Shown in pieces: positions 35,980 to 44,777 of a stretch of DNA of 64,000 nt. This DNA is from an uncultured bacterium (GTDB lineage Bacteria > Armatimonadota > UBA5829): contig CALJES010000006.1 of NCBI GenBank assembly GCA_938074205.1, positions 287,843-351,842 on the forward strand, read 5' to 3'. Every line of letters starts with the position of its first letter. Position 1 is the first letter of the stretch. A program made the position numbers and the translations under genes. The notes under the pieces are model-generated. The model was not told the origin of the DNA, ran no database searches, and saw nothing but the letters and a program-made list of their open reading frames with translations.

Positions 35980-36582
35980 CTACTTCTCGCTGCTTCCACG
36001 ACGCGGTCTAGCAAACAGTTTTCGAATCTCATCCCTACCCTTTACAAGAGAAGGAATGAGCGCCAATTTACCCTTCAGAAACATCTGGATCCCCGTAAAC
36101 ACGTCGGAGAAGAAATCCCTAGTCCGCATTTTGTACAGTGCAGTTAGAGTGAGCTCATGCACTCGACCGAATCTCCGCACCTCTGTCAGGAATTGGTCGT
36201 GAAACTTGGCAATACTGAGTTCCTTAGGCTTGACTCCCCGCTCCAAGGCAAGCTGCCGGCAGGCGTCCATTACCCTCGATAAAGCGACTCCCTTGGGACA
36301 CCGAGTGTAGCACGTTTCGCAACCTGCGCAAAGCCAAATTGCGGAGCTTGATAGCACTTCATCCTCAAGACCAAGCTGTGCTAGTCGGAGTACCTGATTG
36401 GGAGCTATGTCCATAGCGTAGGCTACAGGACAGCCAGCTGTGCACTCTCCGCACTGGTAGCACTCAAGCACATTCTCACCACAAAGTTCTTGAATGCGGC
36501 GTTTAAGCTCGGAACCCGCAGGTCCCTGAACTGGGCTAAGCACACAGCAGCTCTGAGCGTTGTCGGAAATCAAACTTGTCAC
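35980..36582 (-). CDS. hdrC: Heterodisulfide reductase subunit C (HdrC)
   Basis: HdrC is the dicluster ferredoxin-like subunit passing electrons from HdrA to HdrB. It shows CYQCGECTAGCP and CAGCETCYTRCPKGV, with the conserved helix around them (NQVLRLAQLGLEDEVL). The 200-residue length matches relatives. GTG 36582 is used, but it has no ideal ribosome site. It is the first gene of the hdr/flox transcript. A 13-bp palindrome 42 bases upstream may be an operator. Confidence 0.93.
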   Translation of the reverse strand: MTSLISDNAQSCCVLSPVQGPAGSELKRRIQELCGENVLECYQCGECTAGCPVAYAMDIAPNQVLRLAQLGLEDEVLSSSAIWLCAGCETCYTRCPKGVALSRVMDACRQLALERGVKPKELSIAKFHDQFLTEVRRFGRVHELTLTALYKMRTRDFFSDVFTGIQMFLKGKLALIPSLVKGRDEIRKLFARPRRGSSEK

Positions 36583-36623
36583 CCTAATTCTCAGATTATT
36601 ACGTTCGGCCTCATTGATTTATC

Positions 36624-36636
36624 GTAACAATGTTAC
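36624..36636. promoter_or_regulatory. Palindrome upstream of the hdr/flox operon
   Basis: GTAACA-A-TGTTAC is a perfect 6-1-6 inverted repeat. A poor promoter-like pair on the minus strand (TTCCCG, 17 bases, TAACAT) would place it over the -10 element, as expected of a repressor site. The regulator is unknown. Confidence 0.35.
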
Positions 36637-36796
36637 CGTGAACATTCTAACACGGGAACGCCAGTATTGGCAAATACAGCAAGCCAGCCCAATCCAAAAC
36701 TTGTCACAAAGTTCGCACCTGGACAGCCACCAAGTTTGGCAAAAAGCTCCAGCGAGATGGTATGAATTTGTCCTCGCTGTTGTACAACTGCGGAGA

Positions 36797-37912
36797 TTAC
36801 TGCTCCTTGGAAGCAAGTTTCACGCATTCATCAAGCACTCTACTTGCATCGGACACAGTCGAGGTGTTGACCAGTTTTTCACCCTCTTTGAGAAACACGA
36901 TCTCGTGAGTAGAGCGACCGTGCATGTAGAATCTGGCGCGGCGACCCACGAGTTTGTCGGTTTCTTTGCGGGAGACATCGAGGCCGATAACTTGCGGATA
37001 CCAAGAGCCGCCGTCTAATATTTTCTTCGGTTCCATCCAGCTTTTTGGATCCCCGATGTCCTTACTGAAACTTATGTAAATACCCTCCTGGGGCCATCCC
37101 GGCTTGTATCGCGTGCGGTTAAGAAGCATGACGTAGCATTCAAGATGTGTATTCCAGTAAACGGCAGGACCACAAAACGCGTCCGCGTCTTCGCGCACCC
37201 AGCCGATCTTTGCCGGAAAGATCGCAGTCACCCGACCACCAATACCCGGTGAATCCCATTTCCCGTTATAGTATTTCCAGACCTTGCCCACGGGATTATC
37301 TCGGTGTATCCACGCCATTCTAGCAACGGCAACGCCTTGCTCGCTCAGATCACCCGCATAGGTGCTGATAAAGAAATACATAAAGCGCTTCTGAGCGTCC
37401 AACATGCACGAAAAATCCCCGTTTCCGCCGGCGAAGAAACCGTTCTTTGCGCCGCAATCGATCTCAAGCGGCGCATCGATGATTATCCCCAGATCTGTCC
37501 AGTGCAGGCCGTTGTCGGTAGACTTTGCTGCGCCGATCTTTGGAGCCGTCAACTTGCTGTCCGGACAAACTCCCCGAGGCTCAAAGTGATACCATCCGTA
37601 TAGGGTGCCGTCATCAGCTTTCCAGGTGCACTCAATCCACCTTCCGCCGTTGACTACATTATCGAACTCGCAGCGTATCGGCTTACCGAGCCGGAACTGG
37701 TCCGGCCCACTGCTGAGAAATGGATGGCCTTGCGAGTTCAGTATATAGAATGTGTCGCCGTCCCAGTGACAGGGGCTGTTGGAATCCGTTGACGACGGAA
37801 ACTGGACAGTTGGCGCCTCTACAAGAACAACACTCTGAGCAAGGCAAGAGTTTCTTAGCACCATCGCTACCACAAGCACACCAAGTAGGCAAGATAGTAA
37901 ATGACTAAACAT
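36797..37912 (-). CDS. Exported beta-propeller protein (GH43/sialidase-like fold)
   Basis: This 371-residue product has a signal peptide (LLSCLLGVLVVAMVLRNSCLAQS) and propeller blades with Asp-box turns such as KSTDNGLHWTDLGI. Further blade strands are CHWDGDTFYILNSQG, GTLYGWYHFE and RTRYKPGWPQEGIYISFS. It resembles glycosidase propellers of the GH43/GH32/GH33 type, but I cannot assign a family or catalytic triad. AAGGAG abuts the ATG with no spacer, so the true start may differ; Met17 is an alternative. It is encoded after hdrC in the opposite sense of function, with no evident link to it. Confidence 0.65.
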   Translation of the reverse strand: MFSHLLSCLLGVLVVAMVLRNSCLAQSVVLVEAPTVQFPSSTDSNSPCHWDGDTFYILNSQGHPFLSSGPDQFRLGKPIRCEFDNVVNGGRWIECTWKADDGTLYGWYHFEPRGVCPDSKLTAPKIGAAKSTDNGLHWTDLGIIIDAPLEIDCGAKNGFFAGGNGDFSCMLDAQKRFMYFFISTYAGDLSEQGVAVARMAWIHRDNPVGKVWKYYNGKWDSPGIGGRVTAIFPAKIGWVREDADAFCGPAVYWNTHLECYVMLLNRTRYKPGWPQEGIYISFSKDIGDPKSWMEPKKILDGGSWYPQVIGLDVSRKETDKLVGRRARFYMHGRSTHEIVFLKEGEKLVNTSTVSDASRVLDECVKLASKEQ

Positions 37913-37986
37913 CTCCTTGAACCCCCGATTTCAGTGTCGCGTTCGGCGATACACAGTCAGTTAACCAGGAAGCTGGCAACCAATGA

Positions 37987-39189
37987 TTAGAGTGTAGGTG
38001 CCTCCTGCAGAACAAGAGACCCAACCTTACGTCCAAGTTCAGCGCATTGTTTGAGATCTTCATGTGTCGGAACATACTGCACCCGCAAACCTTCATGTGC
38101 TATTCGGAATTTCATTTCTTCAAAGGCCGCATTTATCTGTTTTACTGCTTCGCCGCCCCATCCGTAGCTGCCGAACGCCGCTGCAATCCTCTGCGCAGGT
38201 CGTAAACCTTTCAAATAACAAAGCAGATCGGCGACTCGCGGCAACATCTGATTATTGATAGTCGACGATCCCAGCAACAATGCTCGCGAGTCCAGGAGCT
38301 CCGTCACCACATCGCTTCGATGAACTACAGAAAGGTTCATAACGCGAAAAGAGACGCCCGTTTGCTGAAGTCCATCGGCTATTGCTTCTGCCATCAGTTC
38401 TGTACTCTGCCACATTGTATCGTATACCACGAGCGCTTTCGCGCGGGTTTCCTGTTGGCTCCAACGTTGCCACGCGTCGATTATCTTGCCTGGGTCAGAT
38501 CTCCAGATTAGACCGTGATCGGGTGCAATCATGTCGATTGCAAGACCCATCTCGCGAACCTGCGCGATGAGCTTTTGCACAAGCTGCGAATAAGGAAGAA
38601 GTATGTTCGCGTAGTACTTGGCGGATTGATACATCAATTCTGATTGATCAACTTCATCGTCGAAGCGTTCGCCGGTTGCCCAGTGTTGTCCGAATGCGTC
38701 CTGAGATATGAGCAGTCCGTCTTCTTCAATATAGGAAAACATGCTATCAGGCCAATGCAGCATGCGCGTTTCGATGAAACGCACGGTCCGAGACCCCAAG
38801 TTAACACTGGAACCCGTCTGCACAACCTCCAACGGCCAGTCTTCGCAGTGGAAATGCGCCAGCAAAGCTTTCTTGCCATTAGTAGAGCAGAAGATCTTGT
38901 CAGGCTTTACAACATCCACGATTTCAGGTAGAGCGCCTGAATGATCAAGCTCAACGTGGTTTACGACGATGTAATCTATACGTTCGGGAGCGACAACTTC
39001 CGTTATTCGGCTTATTAGATCCTTTGCGAATGGCTTCTTAACCGTATCAAAGAGCACAATTTTTTTGTCTACTACTAGATACGCATTGTAGGTACTACCA
39101 GCAGGCGTCGAATAACCGTGAAAGTCTCGAACGTTCCAATCTATCGCACCAACCCAATACACGTCAGGTTTAATCTGCACAGGTGTCAT
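37987..39189 (-). CDS. A-type flavodiiron protein (FprA-like)
   Basis: Flavodiiron proteins reduce O2 to water or NO to N2O in anaerobes. The N-terminal metallo-beta-lactamase domain has the iron ligands His78-x-Glu80-x-Asp82-His83 (NHVELDHSG), with later ligand regions MLHWPDSMFSY and APDHGLIW. The flavodoxin domain starts near residue 253 (ALVVYDTMWQSTELMAEAI), with FGSYGWGGEAVK binding FMN. ATG 39189 follows GGGGGTG; 400 residues is the family norm. It lies downstream of the rubrerythrin gene across a terminator-like hairpin. Confidence 0.93.
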   Translation of the reverse strand: MTPVQIKPDVYWVGAIDWNVRDFHGYSTPAGSTYNAYLVVDKKIVLFDTVKKPFAKDLISRITEVVAPERIDYIVVNHVELDHSGALPEIVDVVKPDKIFCSTNGKKALLAHFHCEDWPLEVVQTGSSVNLGSRTVRFIETRMLHWPDSMFSYIEEDGLLISQDAFGQHWATGERFDDEVDQSELMYQSAKYYANILLPYSQLVQKLIAQVREMGLAIDMIAPDHGLIWRSDPGKIIDAWQRWSQQETRAKALVVYDTMWQSTELMAEAIADGLQQTGVSFRVMNLSVVHRSDVVTELLDSRALLLGSSTINNQMLPRVADLLCYLKGLRPAQRIAAAFGSYGWGGEAVKQINAAFEEMKFRIAHEGLRVQYVPTHEDLKQCAELGRKVGSLVLQEAPTL

Positions 39190-39214
39190 CTTTTTCACCC
39201 CCACAAAGATAATA

Positions 39215-39248
39215 GCGCTAGGCAGCTTGCAAGAAACCTACCTAGCGC
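39215..39248 (-). terminator. Hairpin between rubrerythrin and flavodiiron genes
   Basis: GCGCTAGGCAG (39215-39225) and CTACCTAGCGC (39238-39248) form an 11-bp stem with one wobble pair and a 12-base loop. The minus strand continues TATTATCTTTG, so it may partly terminate the rubrerythrin transcript ahead of the flavodiiron gene. Confidence 0.55.
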
Positions 39249-39313
39249 CAGATGAGACTCAAAAGAACGCAAAACAGGTGGATACGCAATCACCAAGAAA
39301 ACCCACTACTGGA

Positions 39314-39889
39314 CTACCAGTTCTCGACAAGTACTTCAAAGTAAGCCTGGGGATGCGCGCAAGCGGGGCACGCAGCCGGAGCTTCGGTACCCTCATATGT
39401 ATATCCGCAGTTTCGACAACGCCACACTGTAGGCTGCTCCCTCTTGAACACATGGCCGGATTCTAACAGTTCGGCAAAACCCCTATATCGTCGCTCGTGG
39501 TACTTTTCAGCAACCGACACGTTCTCGAAAAGTTTTGCTATAGCTTCAAAGCCCTCTTCCCGCGCCACCTGTGCAAAATCTGGGTACATAGTTCCCCATT
39601 CGTACATCTCACCGGCTGCAGCTGCCTTCAGATTCTCCAGAGTGTTTCCTATCTTTCCCGCAGGGTAAGTAGCAGTGATCTCGACATCGCCTCCATCTAA
39701 CATAGAGAAAAATCGCTTAGCGTGCTCTTTCTCCTGGTTGGCAGTTTCCTCGAAAACTGCGGCTATCTGCTCAAAACCCTCCTTTCTAGCCTGGCTCGCA
39801 AAGTACGTGTAGCGATTTCGCGCCTGCGACTCCCCCGCAAAAGCTGCGAGCACATTCTTCTCCGTCCTCGTTCCTTTGATCCGTGACAT
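39314..39889 (-). CDS. rbr: Rubrerythrin
   Basis: Rubrerythrin is a diiron peroxidase of anaerobes. The four-helix bundle contains the iron-ligand segments AFAGESQARNRY, ETANQEKEHAKRF, AAAGEMYEWGTMYPDFA and VSVAEKYHERRY. The C-terminal rubredoxin domain has CRNCGYTYEG and CPACAHP. It has 191 residues and an excellent ribosome site (GGAGGAG) before ATG 39889. With the flavodiiron protein it forms an oxygen/peroxide detoxification pair, which argues for an anaerobic lifestyle. Confidence 0.96.
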   Translation of the reverse strand: MSRIKGTRTEKNVLAAFAGESQARNRYTYFASQARKEGFEQIAAVFEETANQEKEHAKRFFSMLDGGDVEITATYPAGKIGNTLENLKAAAAGEMYEWGTMYPDFAQVAREEGFEAIAKLFENVSVAEKYHERRYRGFAELLESGHVFKREQPTVWRCRNCGYTYEGTEAPAACPACAHPQAYFEVLVENW

Positions 39890-40110
39890 ACAAATACTCC
39901 TCCTGCAGTTTCTGATTGGTCAATTACTATACTTTTACCCAATTTCCACAGCTTTCCTGTACACTTTCACAACGCGAGCTGTATGGATTCCCTATGGCAG
40001 TATATTGCCGAAACCATGATACTAAAAGCAGCCAACAGATTCGGCGATACCGCAGTGCTAAGGGCAACCAACGGCATCAGATTACCTCGTAGATTATACA
40101 TGAAACTGTT

Positions 40111-40130
40111 ACGATTCACGACTGAATCGT
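40111..40130. repeat. Perfect inverted repeat upstream of the LuxR-type gene
   Basis: ACGATTCA (40111-40118), CGAC, TGAATCGT (40123-40130). The 20-bp element lies 42 bases before ATG 40173. It is a good size for a dimeric regulator site, possibly for autoregulation by the LuxR-type protein, or it forms a leader hairpin. Confidence 0.5.
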
Positions 40131-40172
40131 GGAAAGATATCAATGAGCGGCGAGCAGGGAAAGGAGAGGTAT

Positions 40173-40433
40173 ATGGCGGCTGTCGGAATCCCGAATGTAC
40201 AAGAAGACCGCTCGGTCCGGCTTACAAAACGCGAGCTCGAGGTTCTGACACTGGTCGTTCAAGGTAAGACGTCCAAGGACATTGCTGACGCGTTGTATGT
40301 CAGTAAACGGACCGTGGATTTCCACCTAGCCAACATATATGACAAGCTCCAGGTGTCGAACCGAGTGCAAGCATTCCGACGCGCCACCAGGCTCGGACTT
40401 ATTCCGTTGGAGGCGACACTGTCGGATAACTAG
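40173..40433 (+). CDS. Stand-alone LuxR/GerE-type HTH regulator
   Basis: An 86-residue protein consisting essentially of one LuxR-type DNA-binding domain: LTKRELEVLTLVVQGKTSKDIADALYVSKRTVDFHLANIYDKL. The receiver or sensor domain normally fused to it is absent, as in GerE of Bacillus. ATG 40173 is chosen for AAGGAG six bases upstream; an ATG ten codons earlier lacks one. It is transcribed divergently from the rubrerythrin gene, which could be a target (inference). The C-terminal 25 residues are unconserved. Confidence 0.88.
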   Translation: MAAVGIPNVQEDRSVRLTKRELEVLTLVVQGKTSKDIADALYVSKRTVDFHLANIYDKLQVSNRVQAFRRATRLGLIPLEATLSDN

Positions 40434-40458
40434 CCGGACACCAAGCCCAGCCTCGTAA

Positions 40459-40492
40459 GACACGGCGCCTTCTGTCTCAGAGGCGCCGTGTC
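40459..40492. terminator. Bidirectional hairpin between convergent genes
   Basis: GACACGGCGCCT (40459-40470) pairs perfectly with AGGCGCCGTGTC (40481-40492) across a 10-base loop. It sits between the ends of the LuxR-type gene and the propeller gene, as expected of a shared terminator. U-tracts are absent. Confidence 0.65.
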
Positions 40493-40497
40493 GCCAT

Positions 40498-41685
40498 TTA
40501 CAGCGGCAGCAGCGTTAGGCGAATAAGTATCCCTCCTTTACATTTCAAGAGCACCAAAGTGCCGTTTTGGGAAACCGCCGAACCCAAAATGCGTGATGGT
40601 AAACTGGTAACCTTTTCCATTTTCCCTACTCTGTTCATTGAAAACAGTGCCTTTTCGTTGCCGCAAAGTAAAACGCTACCTTGGCGCGTCACCATCACAG
40701 GATACACATTGAAGAAAAGAGAACCCTTATCGATCAAGGCATTGCCAGAACCATCAAGCAATACAGCGCGCTTTTCCTTGACCGACCGACCTGCATGCCT
40801 GATAGTACTTTCCTGAGCTAGGCAAATGTAGTCACCTTCGCACGCGAAAACGACGTTTGAACACGCGGTGGTGTCGATATCCCTACGCCACATAACGTTG
40901 CCACCTCTAACGGCGCACAGACATCCCGCAATACCGGGAACCAGTGGACTACCATAAGCCATTACTTTGTCCAATACACCTGTCGCGTGGACCTGGTATA
41001 AGAGGTTTGGTTTAACATCGATCTCCCACACTCGCCTTCCCTTAAGCCCATAACAACCTATACGCGAACGTTGCCATGTAGCGACAAACACAACTTCGTT
41101 TTTTTCATCCAGAGCAACTGAGCTTACGGCCCCCGAAACACGAAAGCGCCTGAATCTCCTGCTGCCAGGAGCAAGCTCAACCAAGTAAACATAATCTTTA
41201 CCAGTCCCTACAGCAAAAATAGCTCTCTGAGCGTTTCCGAAGAGATCGGCACACCAAATCGCCCCGCGCACTGGAAGTTTCCAGATTATACGACCAGAAG
41301 AATCGAGAAAGGTTAGTGATGTACGAGATGGATCTCGTTCCGAATAAACAACCGCATAGCCGGCGTCATTAGTTACCAAGGCAGCTGTTACGTCCTTTAA
41401 GCCGATCGAATACTGTAGTGAGCCTCTTCTTTTGAAAACGTAAACCCTGCCATCATTCGTCACCAAACAATATGCGCCACCGTTTGGCGAGCAATGTAAA
41501 CTCCTTACATCACCTGGCAACTTCTGTTGCTCGACTCTAAACTTCGGTGGTGCTTGCGGTATTGGCGCGAGGCTAAGCTGAGTCCTGACGAAAGAGAACA
41601 CAGCAACGCCGCCCACAGGAACAGCTACGGCGAGGAAAGCCAACATCATCCGTGCGGCAAACTGATTTTTCAACATATTGCGCAT
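40498..41685 (-). CDS. Membrane-anchored WD40/PQQ-like beta-propeller protein
   Basis: This 395-residue protein has one N-terminal membrane anchor (MMLAFLAVAVPVGGVAVFSFV, residues 13-33), then a propeller whose repeats are seen in GAYCLVTNDGRVYVFKRRG, SLTFLDSSGRIIWKLPVRG and RIGCYGLKGRRVWEIDV. The pattern resembles quinoprotein-type or DUF5711-like extracytoplasmic propellers. No catalytic residues are recognisable, and a scaffold or sensor role is possible. ATG 41685 follows GGAG by four bases. It is divergent from the TlpA-like gene. Confidence 0.65.
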   Translation of the reverse strand: MRNMLKNQFAARMMLAFLAVAVPVGGVAVFSFVRTQLSLAPIPQAPPKFRVEQQKLPGDVRSLHCSPNGGAYCLVTNDGRVYVFKRRGSLQYSIGLKDVTAALVTNDAGYAVVYSERDPSRTSLTFLDSSGRIIWKLPVRGAIWCADLFGNAQRAIFAVGTGKDYVYLVELAPGSRRFRRFRVSGAVSSVALDEKNEVVFVATWQRSRIGCYGLKGRRVWEIDVKPNLLYQVHATGVLDKVMAYGSPLVPGIAGCLCAVRGGNVMWRRDIDTTACSNVVFACEGDYICLAQESTIRHAGRSVKEKRAVLLDGSGNALIDKGSLFFNVYPVMVTRQGSVLLCGNEKALFSMNRVGKMEKVTSLPSRILGSAVSQNGTLVLLKCKGGILIRLTLLPL

Positions 41686-41806
41686 TTCGCTCCGGACTGG
41701 TAATCTGTTGGCACCGAATCAAGATAGCATCCGTATGGGATGTTGTCAAAAAGCGGCCGCTGGCGCAAGTATGCTCGTCGGTCTGCCCGAAGAAGGAGAG
41801 CTTGCC

Positions 41807-42349
41807 ATGTCTCGAGGAACCAGAGTATCTTTGTTCGTCGCATTCGGTGTAGCTGTCGCCTTAGCCTCAGCAGTAGTTGCCGAACTCTCTCCCGGAACCA
41901 AGGCACCGGACTTCACACTACCCACACTTGGCGGCGGCAAGTTTACCCTTTCGAAGTGCTTTTCAAAAGTACCGAAGAAGGTTGTGCTGCTTGACATTTG
42001 GGCAACTTGGTGTCCGCCGTGTCGATCTGAAATTCCGTTCCTTATCAAAATCCGGAAGAAATTCAAAGCCCAGGAAGTAACCGTTGTAGGAGTGTCGATC
42101 GACCGCGGCAAAGATGAAGTAGTCAAGTTTGCCAAGGAGCAAAAAATCAACTATACGATTGCACACGATCCAAACGCGAAAACGGTTGGTGGACCTTACA
42201 AGGTATCTGCAATACCGGCAACCTACATCATAGACAAAAAAGGAGTCATACGACACTCGCACGTAGGTTTCCCCCGGGACGAAGAGCAAGGGGAACAGAA
42301 AGCGGCGGAGATGGAGCGAGAGATCAGGGCATTGTTGAAGGAGAAATAG
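41807..42349 (+). CDS. Exported TlpA/ResA-like thioredoxin
   Basis: This 180-residue protein has a signal or anchor sequence (SLFVAFGVAVALASAVVAE) and a thioredoxin fold with WCPPC (cysteines 69 and 72) and the cis-Pro region SAIPATYIID. It is probably a periplasmic or extracytoplasmic disulfide reductant, for instance for cytochrome c maturation. ATG 41807 has AAGGAG nine bases upstream. The gene converges on hemW, overlapping its end by 26 bp. Confidence 0.9.
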   Translation: MSRGTRVSLFVAFGVAVALASAVVAELSPGTKAPDFTLPTLGGGKFTLSKCFSKVPKKVVLLDIWATWCPPCRSEIPFLIKIRKKFKAQEVTVVGVSIDRGKDEVVKFAKEQKINYTIAHDPNAKTVGGPYKVSAIPATYIIDKKGVIRHSHVGFPRDEEQGEQKAAEMEREIRALLKEK

Positions 42350-43544
42350 AAGAGTCGTCTGACGAAACAGGTTCAACAAAAGTTTCGCAGACGTCGTTTA
42401 GGAATAGCAGACCGGAGTGTGTGACCCGGAGCCGGTTGTCAGTAATCTCCAATAACCCGCGGCGAATTAGTTCGTCTATTTCCTTGTTGAATTCAATAAG
42501 CGGATCCAATCCAGTGCGAAGGCGAACCTGACCGACATTCACGCCATTCAGCATCCTCAAACCTAACATCAGCGTCTCGCCCAATAGCGATCGTCCGGAA
42601 AGTTTCTCAGATCTGTCGACAGGATCTCTGCCGGCAAGCACGCATTCGATATACTCTTTTGGATCCGACAATCTATGGCTCCGCACGCCGGCAACGTAGC
42701 TTGTTGCACCTGCGCCGAAACCATAAAATGGCTCATTTCGCCAGTAGACCAAGTTGTGCCGGCACTGAAAACCCGGCAAGGCAAAGTTAGAAACCTCATA
42801 GTGTTCATAGCCAGCTGAGACGAGTTTGTAAATGGCGGTTTCGTACATTATCAGTTTTTCATCTTCGTCAGCTAAAGAAAGAGAACCTACCTCCTGCATT
42901 CTAGAAAGCGCAGTACCTGGCTCGACAGTTAGCTCATACAAAGAGACGTGTTCCGGCCTCATACTTAATAGCTCATCAAGGTCTGACACCAGATGCTCTA
43001 CGGTCTGCCCGGGCAGTGCGAACATGAGATCCACGTTTATCTGCTCAAAACCGGCAAGCCGAGCGTAGTGAAATGCTGCAATCGCGTCGCGGACCTTATG
43101 GGATCTACCCAGACGTGATAAAATTGCATCGTCGAACGACTGAACGCCTAGACTGAGGCGGTTGAAACCTATCGTTTTCAAGTCCTTCAGCTTTGCTCGA
43201 TCGACCGACTCAGGGTTAGCTTCAATCGTAATTTCAGCTCCTTTCTCAATACTGAAACTCGCTTCTAGGGCCTCAAGTATTAGGCCAAGCAAATGCGGTG
43301 CAAGAAGCGTCGGCGTGCCACCCCCAAAATATATAGTTGATAGAGGGACTTTTCGGCCGGCGATCCCGCTCCCGAGACGGCTTTGGGAAGCTGTTCTTTC
43401 TATTTCTATGGCAACTGCTTGAACGTAGTCACTAAATAGCGATTCAAGGCCGACGTACGAATTGAAATCGCAGTAATGGCACTTCGAAACACAAAACGGC
43501 ACATGGAAGTACGCCGAGGCGGGCACTGATTGCTGTAAAATCAT
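42324..43544 (-). CDS. hemW: Radical SAM protein HemW
   Basis: HemW is a heme chaperone related to coproporphyrinogen III dehydrogenase (HemN). The 4Fe-4S/SAM site is CVSKCHYCDF (cysteines 18, 22 and 25), followed by IYFGGGTPTLL, NPESVDRAKLKDL, FNRLSLGVQSFDD and ALPGQTVE. HemW proteins lack the additional N-terminal cysteine of HemN, as here. The ATG overlaps the trxB stop by four bases. Annotation as coproporphyrinogen oxidase would be misleading. Confidence 0.93.
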   Translation of the reverse strand: MILQQSVPASAYFHVPFCVSKCHYCDFNSYVGLESLFSDYVQAVAIEIERTASQSRLGSGIAGRKVPLSTIYFGGGTPTLLAPHLLGLILEALEASFSIEKGAEITIEANPESVDRAKLKDLKTIGFNRLSLGVQSFDDAILSRLGRSHKVRDAIAAFHYARLAGFEQINVDLMFALPGQTVEHLVSDLDELLSMRPEHVSLYELTVEPGTALSRMQEVGSLSLADEDEKLIMYETAIYKLVSAGYEHYEVSNFALPGFQCRHNLVYWRNEPFYGFGAGATSYVAGVRSHRLSDPKEYIECVLAGRDPVDRSEKLSGRSLLGETLMLGLRMLNGVNVGQVRLRTGLDPLIEFNKEIDELIRRGLLEITDNRLRVTHSGLLFLNDVCETFVEPVSSDDSSISPSTMP

Positions 43545-44494
43545 TGACTTTTCAGCCAGTCCGTAGGGACAGGAACCCTAACTAAATATGAATATGCGCC
43601 CAAGGCAGCTTTAGCACCGTCCCCAGCCGCGCAAATAATTTGTTTTTGTGGAACATCGGTGACGTCGCCAGCTGCAAACAAGCCGGGTATACTGGTTCTC
43701 GCACCGCAGTCAACAGGTATCTCACCCCATTTGTTGAGCTTGACTAGTTCTTTCACGAAGCCACTGTTGGGAGACAAACCTATCTCTACGAACACACCTT
43801 CAACTTCCAGTTCACTGATCTCATTCGTGCGGATATCTTGTACAACTACGCTGCGAACAAAATTGTTGCCTCGGATCTCTTTCACGGTAGTGCCGGTCAG
43901 AATCGTTACATTCTCTGCCCGGCGCACGCGATCTTGAATGGCCTCGTCCCCTCGCAATCGATCGGCAACCTCGATCAAATATACACGCGGACAAATGCGC
44001 ATAAGCTGAACCGCAGCATCCAGACCAGAATTGCCGCCTCCGACTACTGCAACATTCTTACCTGTGAACAAAGGAGCATCGCAGGTAGCACAGTACGTTA
44101 CGCCGCGACCAGCGAACTCTTTTTCGCCAGGGACACCCAGCATGCGAGGCGACTTGCCAGAACTCACTATAAGAGCACGTGAAAAAAAGCGTCTGTTGTC
44201 TTCCGTTAAAACCTCAAAGATGTCACCATTACGAGATACTTTAGCAACAGCGGCGTACTCCACAGACACTGCGAAACTGCGCACGTGTTCTTCGAACCTT
44301 CTGACCAGATCGGCCCCGGTAATGAAGGTGAAGCCCAGATAGTTTTCAATATCTGAGCTCCACAAAGCCTGACCTCCAATGTCTTTAGTTAACACAAGAG
44401 TGTCTAACTGCTTACGAGCCGCGTATACGGCAGCCGTCATTCCGGCAGGACCAGCACCAATGATAATTAGTTCGCGCTCTGGTTTGTTTGTCAC
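43541..44494 (-). CDS. trxB: Thioredoxin reductase
   Basis: TrxB is a FAD enzyme that passes electrons from NADPH to thioredoxin. The FAD loop is IIIGAGPAGMTAAVYAARK. The redox pair is Cys135/Cys138 (CATCDAP), and the NAD(P) motif is VAVVGGGNSGLDAAVQL. The C-terminal GLFAAGDVTDVPQKQI is typical. The NADP-preferring HRRxxxR pattern is not obvious (VYLIEVADRLRGDE), so the donor may not be NADPH. GTG 44494 follows GGAAGG by five bases. It precedes hemW in a glutaredoxin-trxB-hemW unit. Confidence 0.93.
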   Translation of the reverse strand: MTNKPERELIIIGAGPAGMTAAVYAARKQLDTLVLTKDIGGQALWSSDIENYLGFTFITGADLVRRFEEHVRSFAVSVEYAAVAKVSRNGDIFEVLTEDNRRFFSRALIVSSGKSPRMLGVPGEKEFAGRGVTYCATCDAPLFTGKNVAVVGGGNSGLDAAVQLMRICPRVYLIEVADRLRGDEAIQDRVRRAENVTILTGTTVKEIRGNNFVRSVVVQDIRTNEISELEVEGVFVEIGLSPNSGFVKELVKLNKWGEIPVDCGARTSIPGLFAAGDVTDVPQKQIICAAGDGAKAALGAYSYLVRVPVPTDWLKSQ

Positions 44495-44540
44495 ATCTGC
44501 CTTCCTACTCGCTGATACTCGTGAGTTTGAGATGACGCAG

Positions 44541-44777
44541 TCAGGACAAAAGCTGGTCGAGCTTATTTCGATTGAACCCTACAACGATCTGGCCGTCTAC
44601 GTCGATTACTGGTACTCCAAGTTGCCCGGATTTCTGAACCATCTCATTGCGTGCCTGAATGTCTGTGGCCACATTGTAATCCGTAAACGGGACGTTCTTT
44701 GACTTTAGGTACTCCTTGACTTGAATACAGTACGGACATGTGGGCGTTGAATACACAATGATGTTTCTAGCAGGCAT
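44541..44777 (-). CDS. Glutaredoxin-like protein (NrdH/YruB type)
   Basis: A 78-residue redox protein with the CPYC active site near residue 14 and the conserved VPVIDVDGQIVVGF segment. It belongs to the glutaredoxin-like group that is often reduced by thioredoxin reductase rather than by glutathione, which fits its place just upstream of trxB. AAGGAGG precedes ATG 44777 by seven bases. Confidence 0.93.
   Translation of the reverse strand: MPARNIIVYSTPTCPYCIQVKEYLKSKNVPFTDYNVATDIQARNEMVQKSGQLGVPVIDVDGQIVVGFNRNKLDQLLS

Noticed and set aside
39983..40267. 94-codon plus-strand ORF overlapping the LuxR-type gene
   Set aside because: It overlaps the palindrome and the well-supported regulator frame, with no ribosome site.
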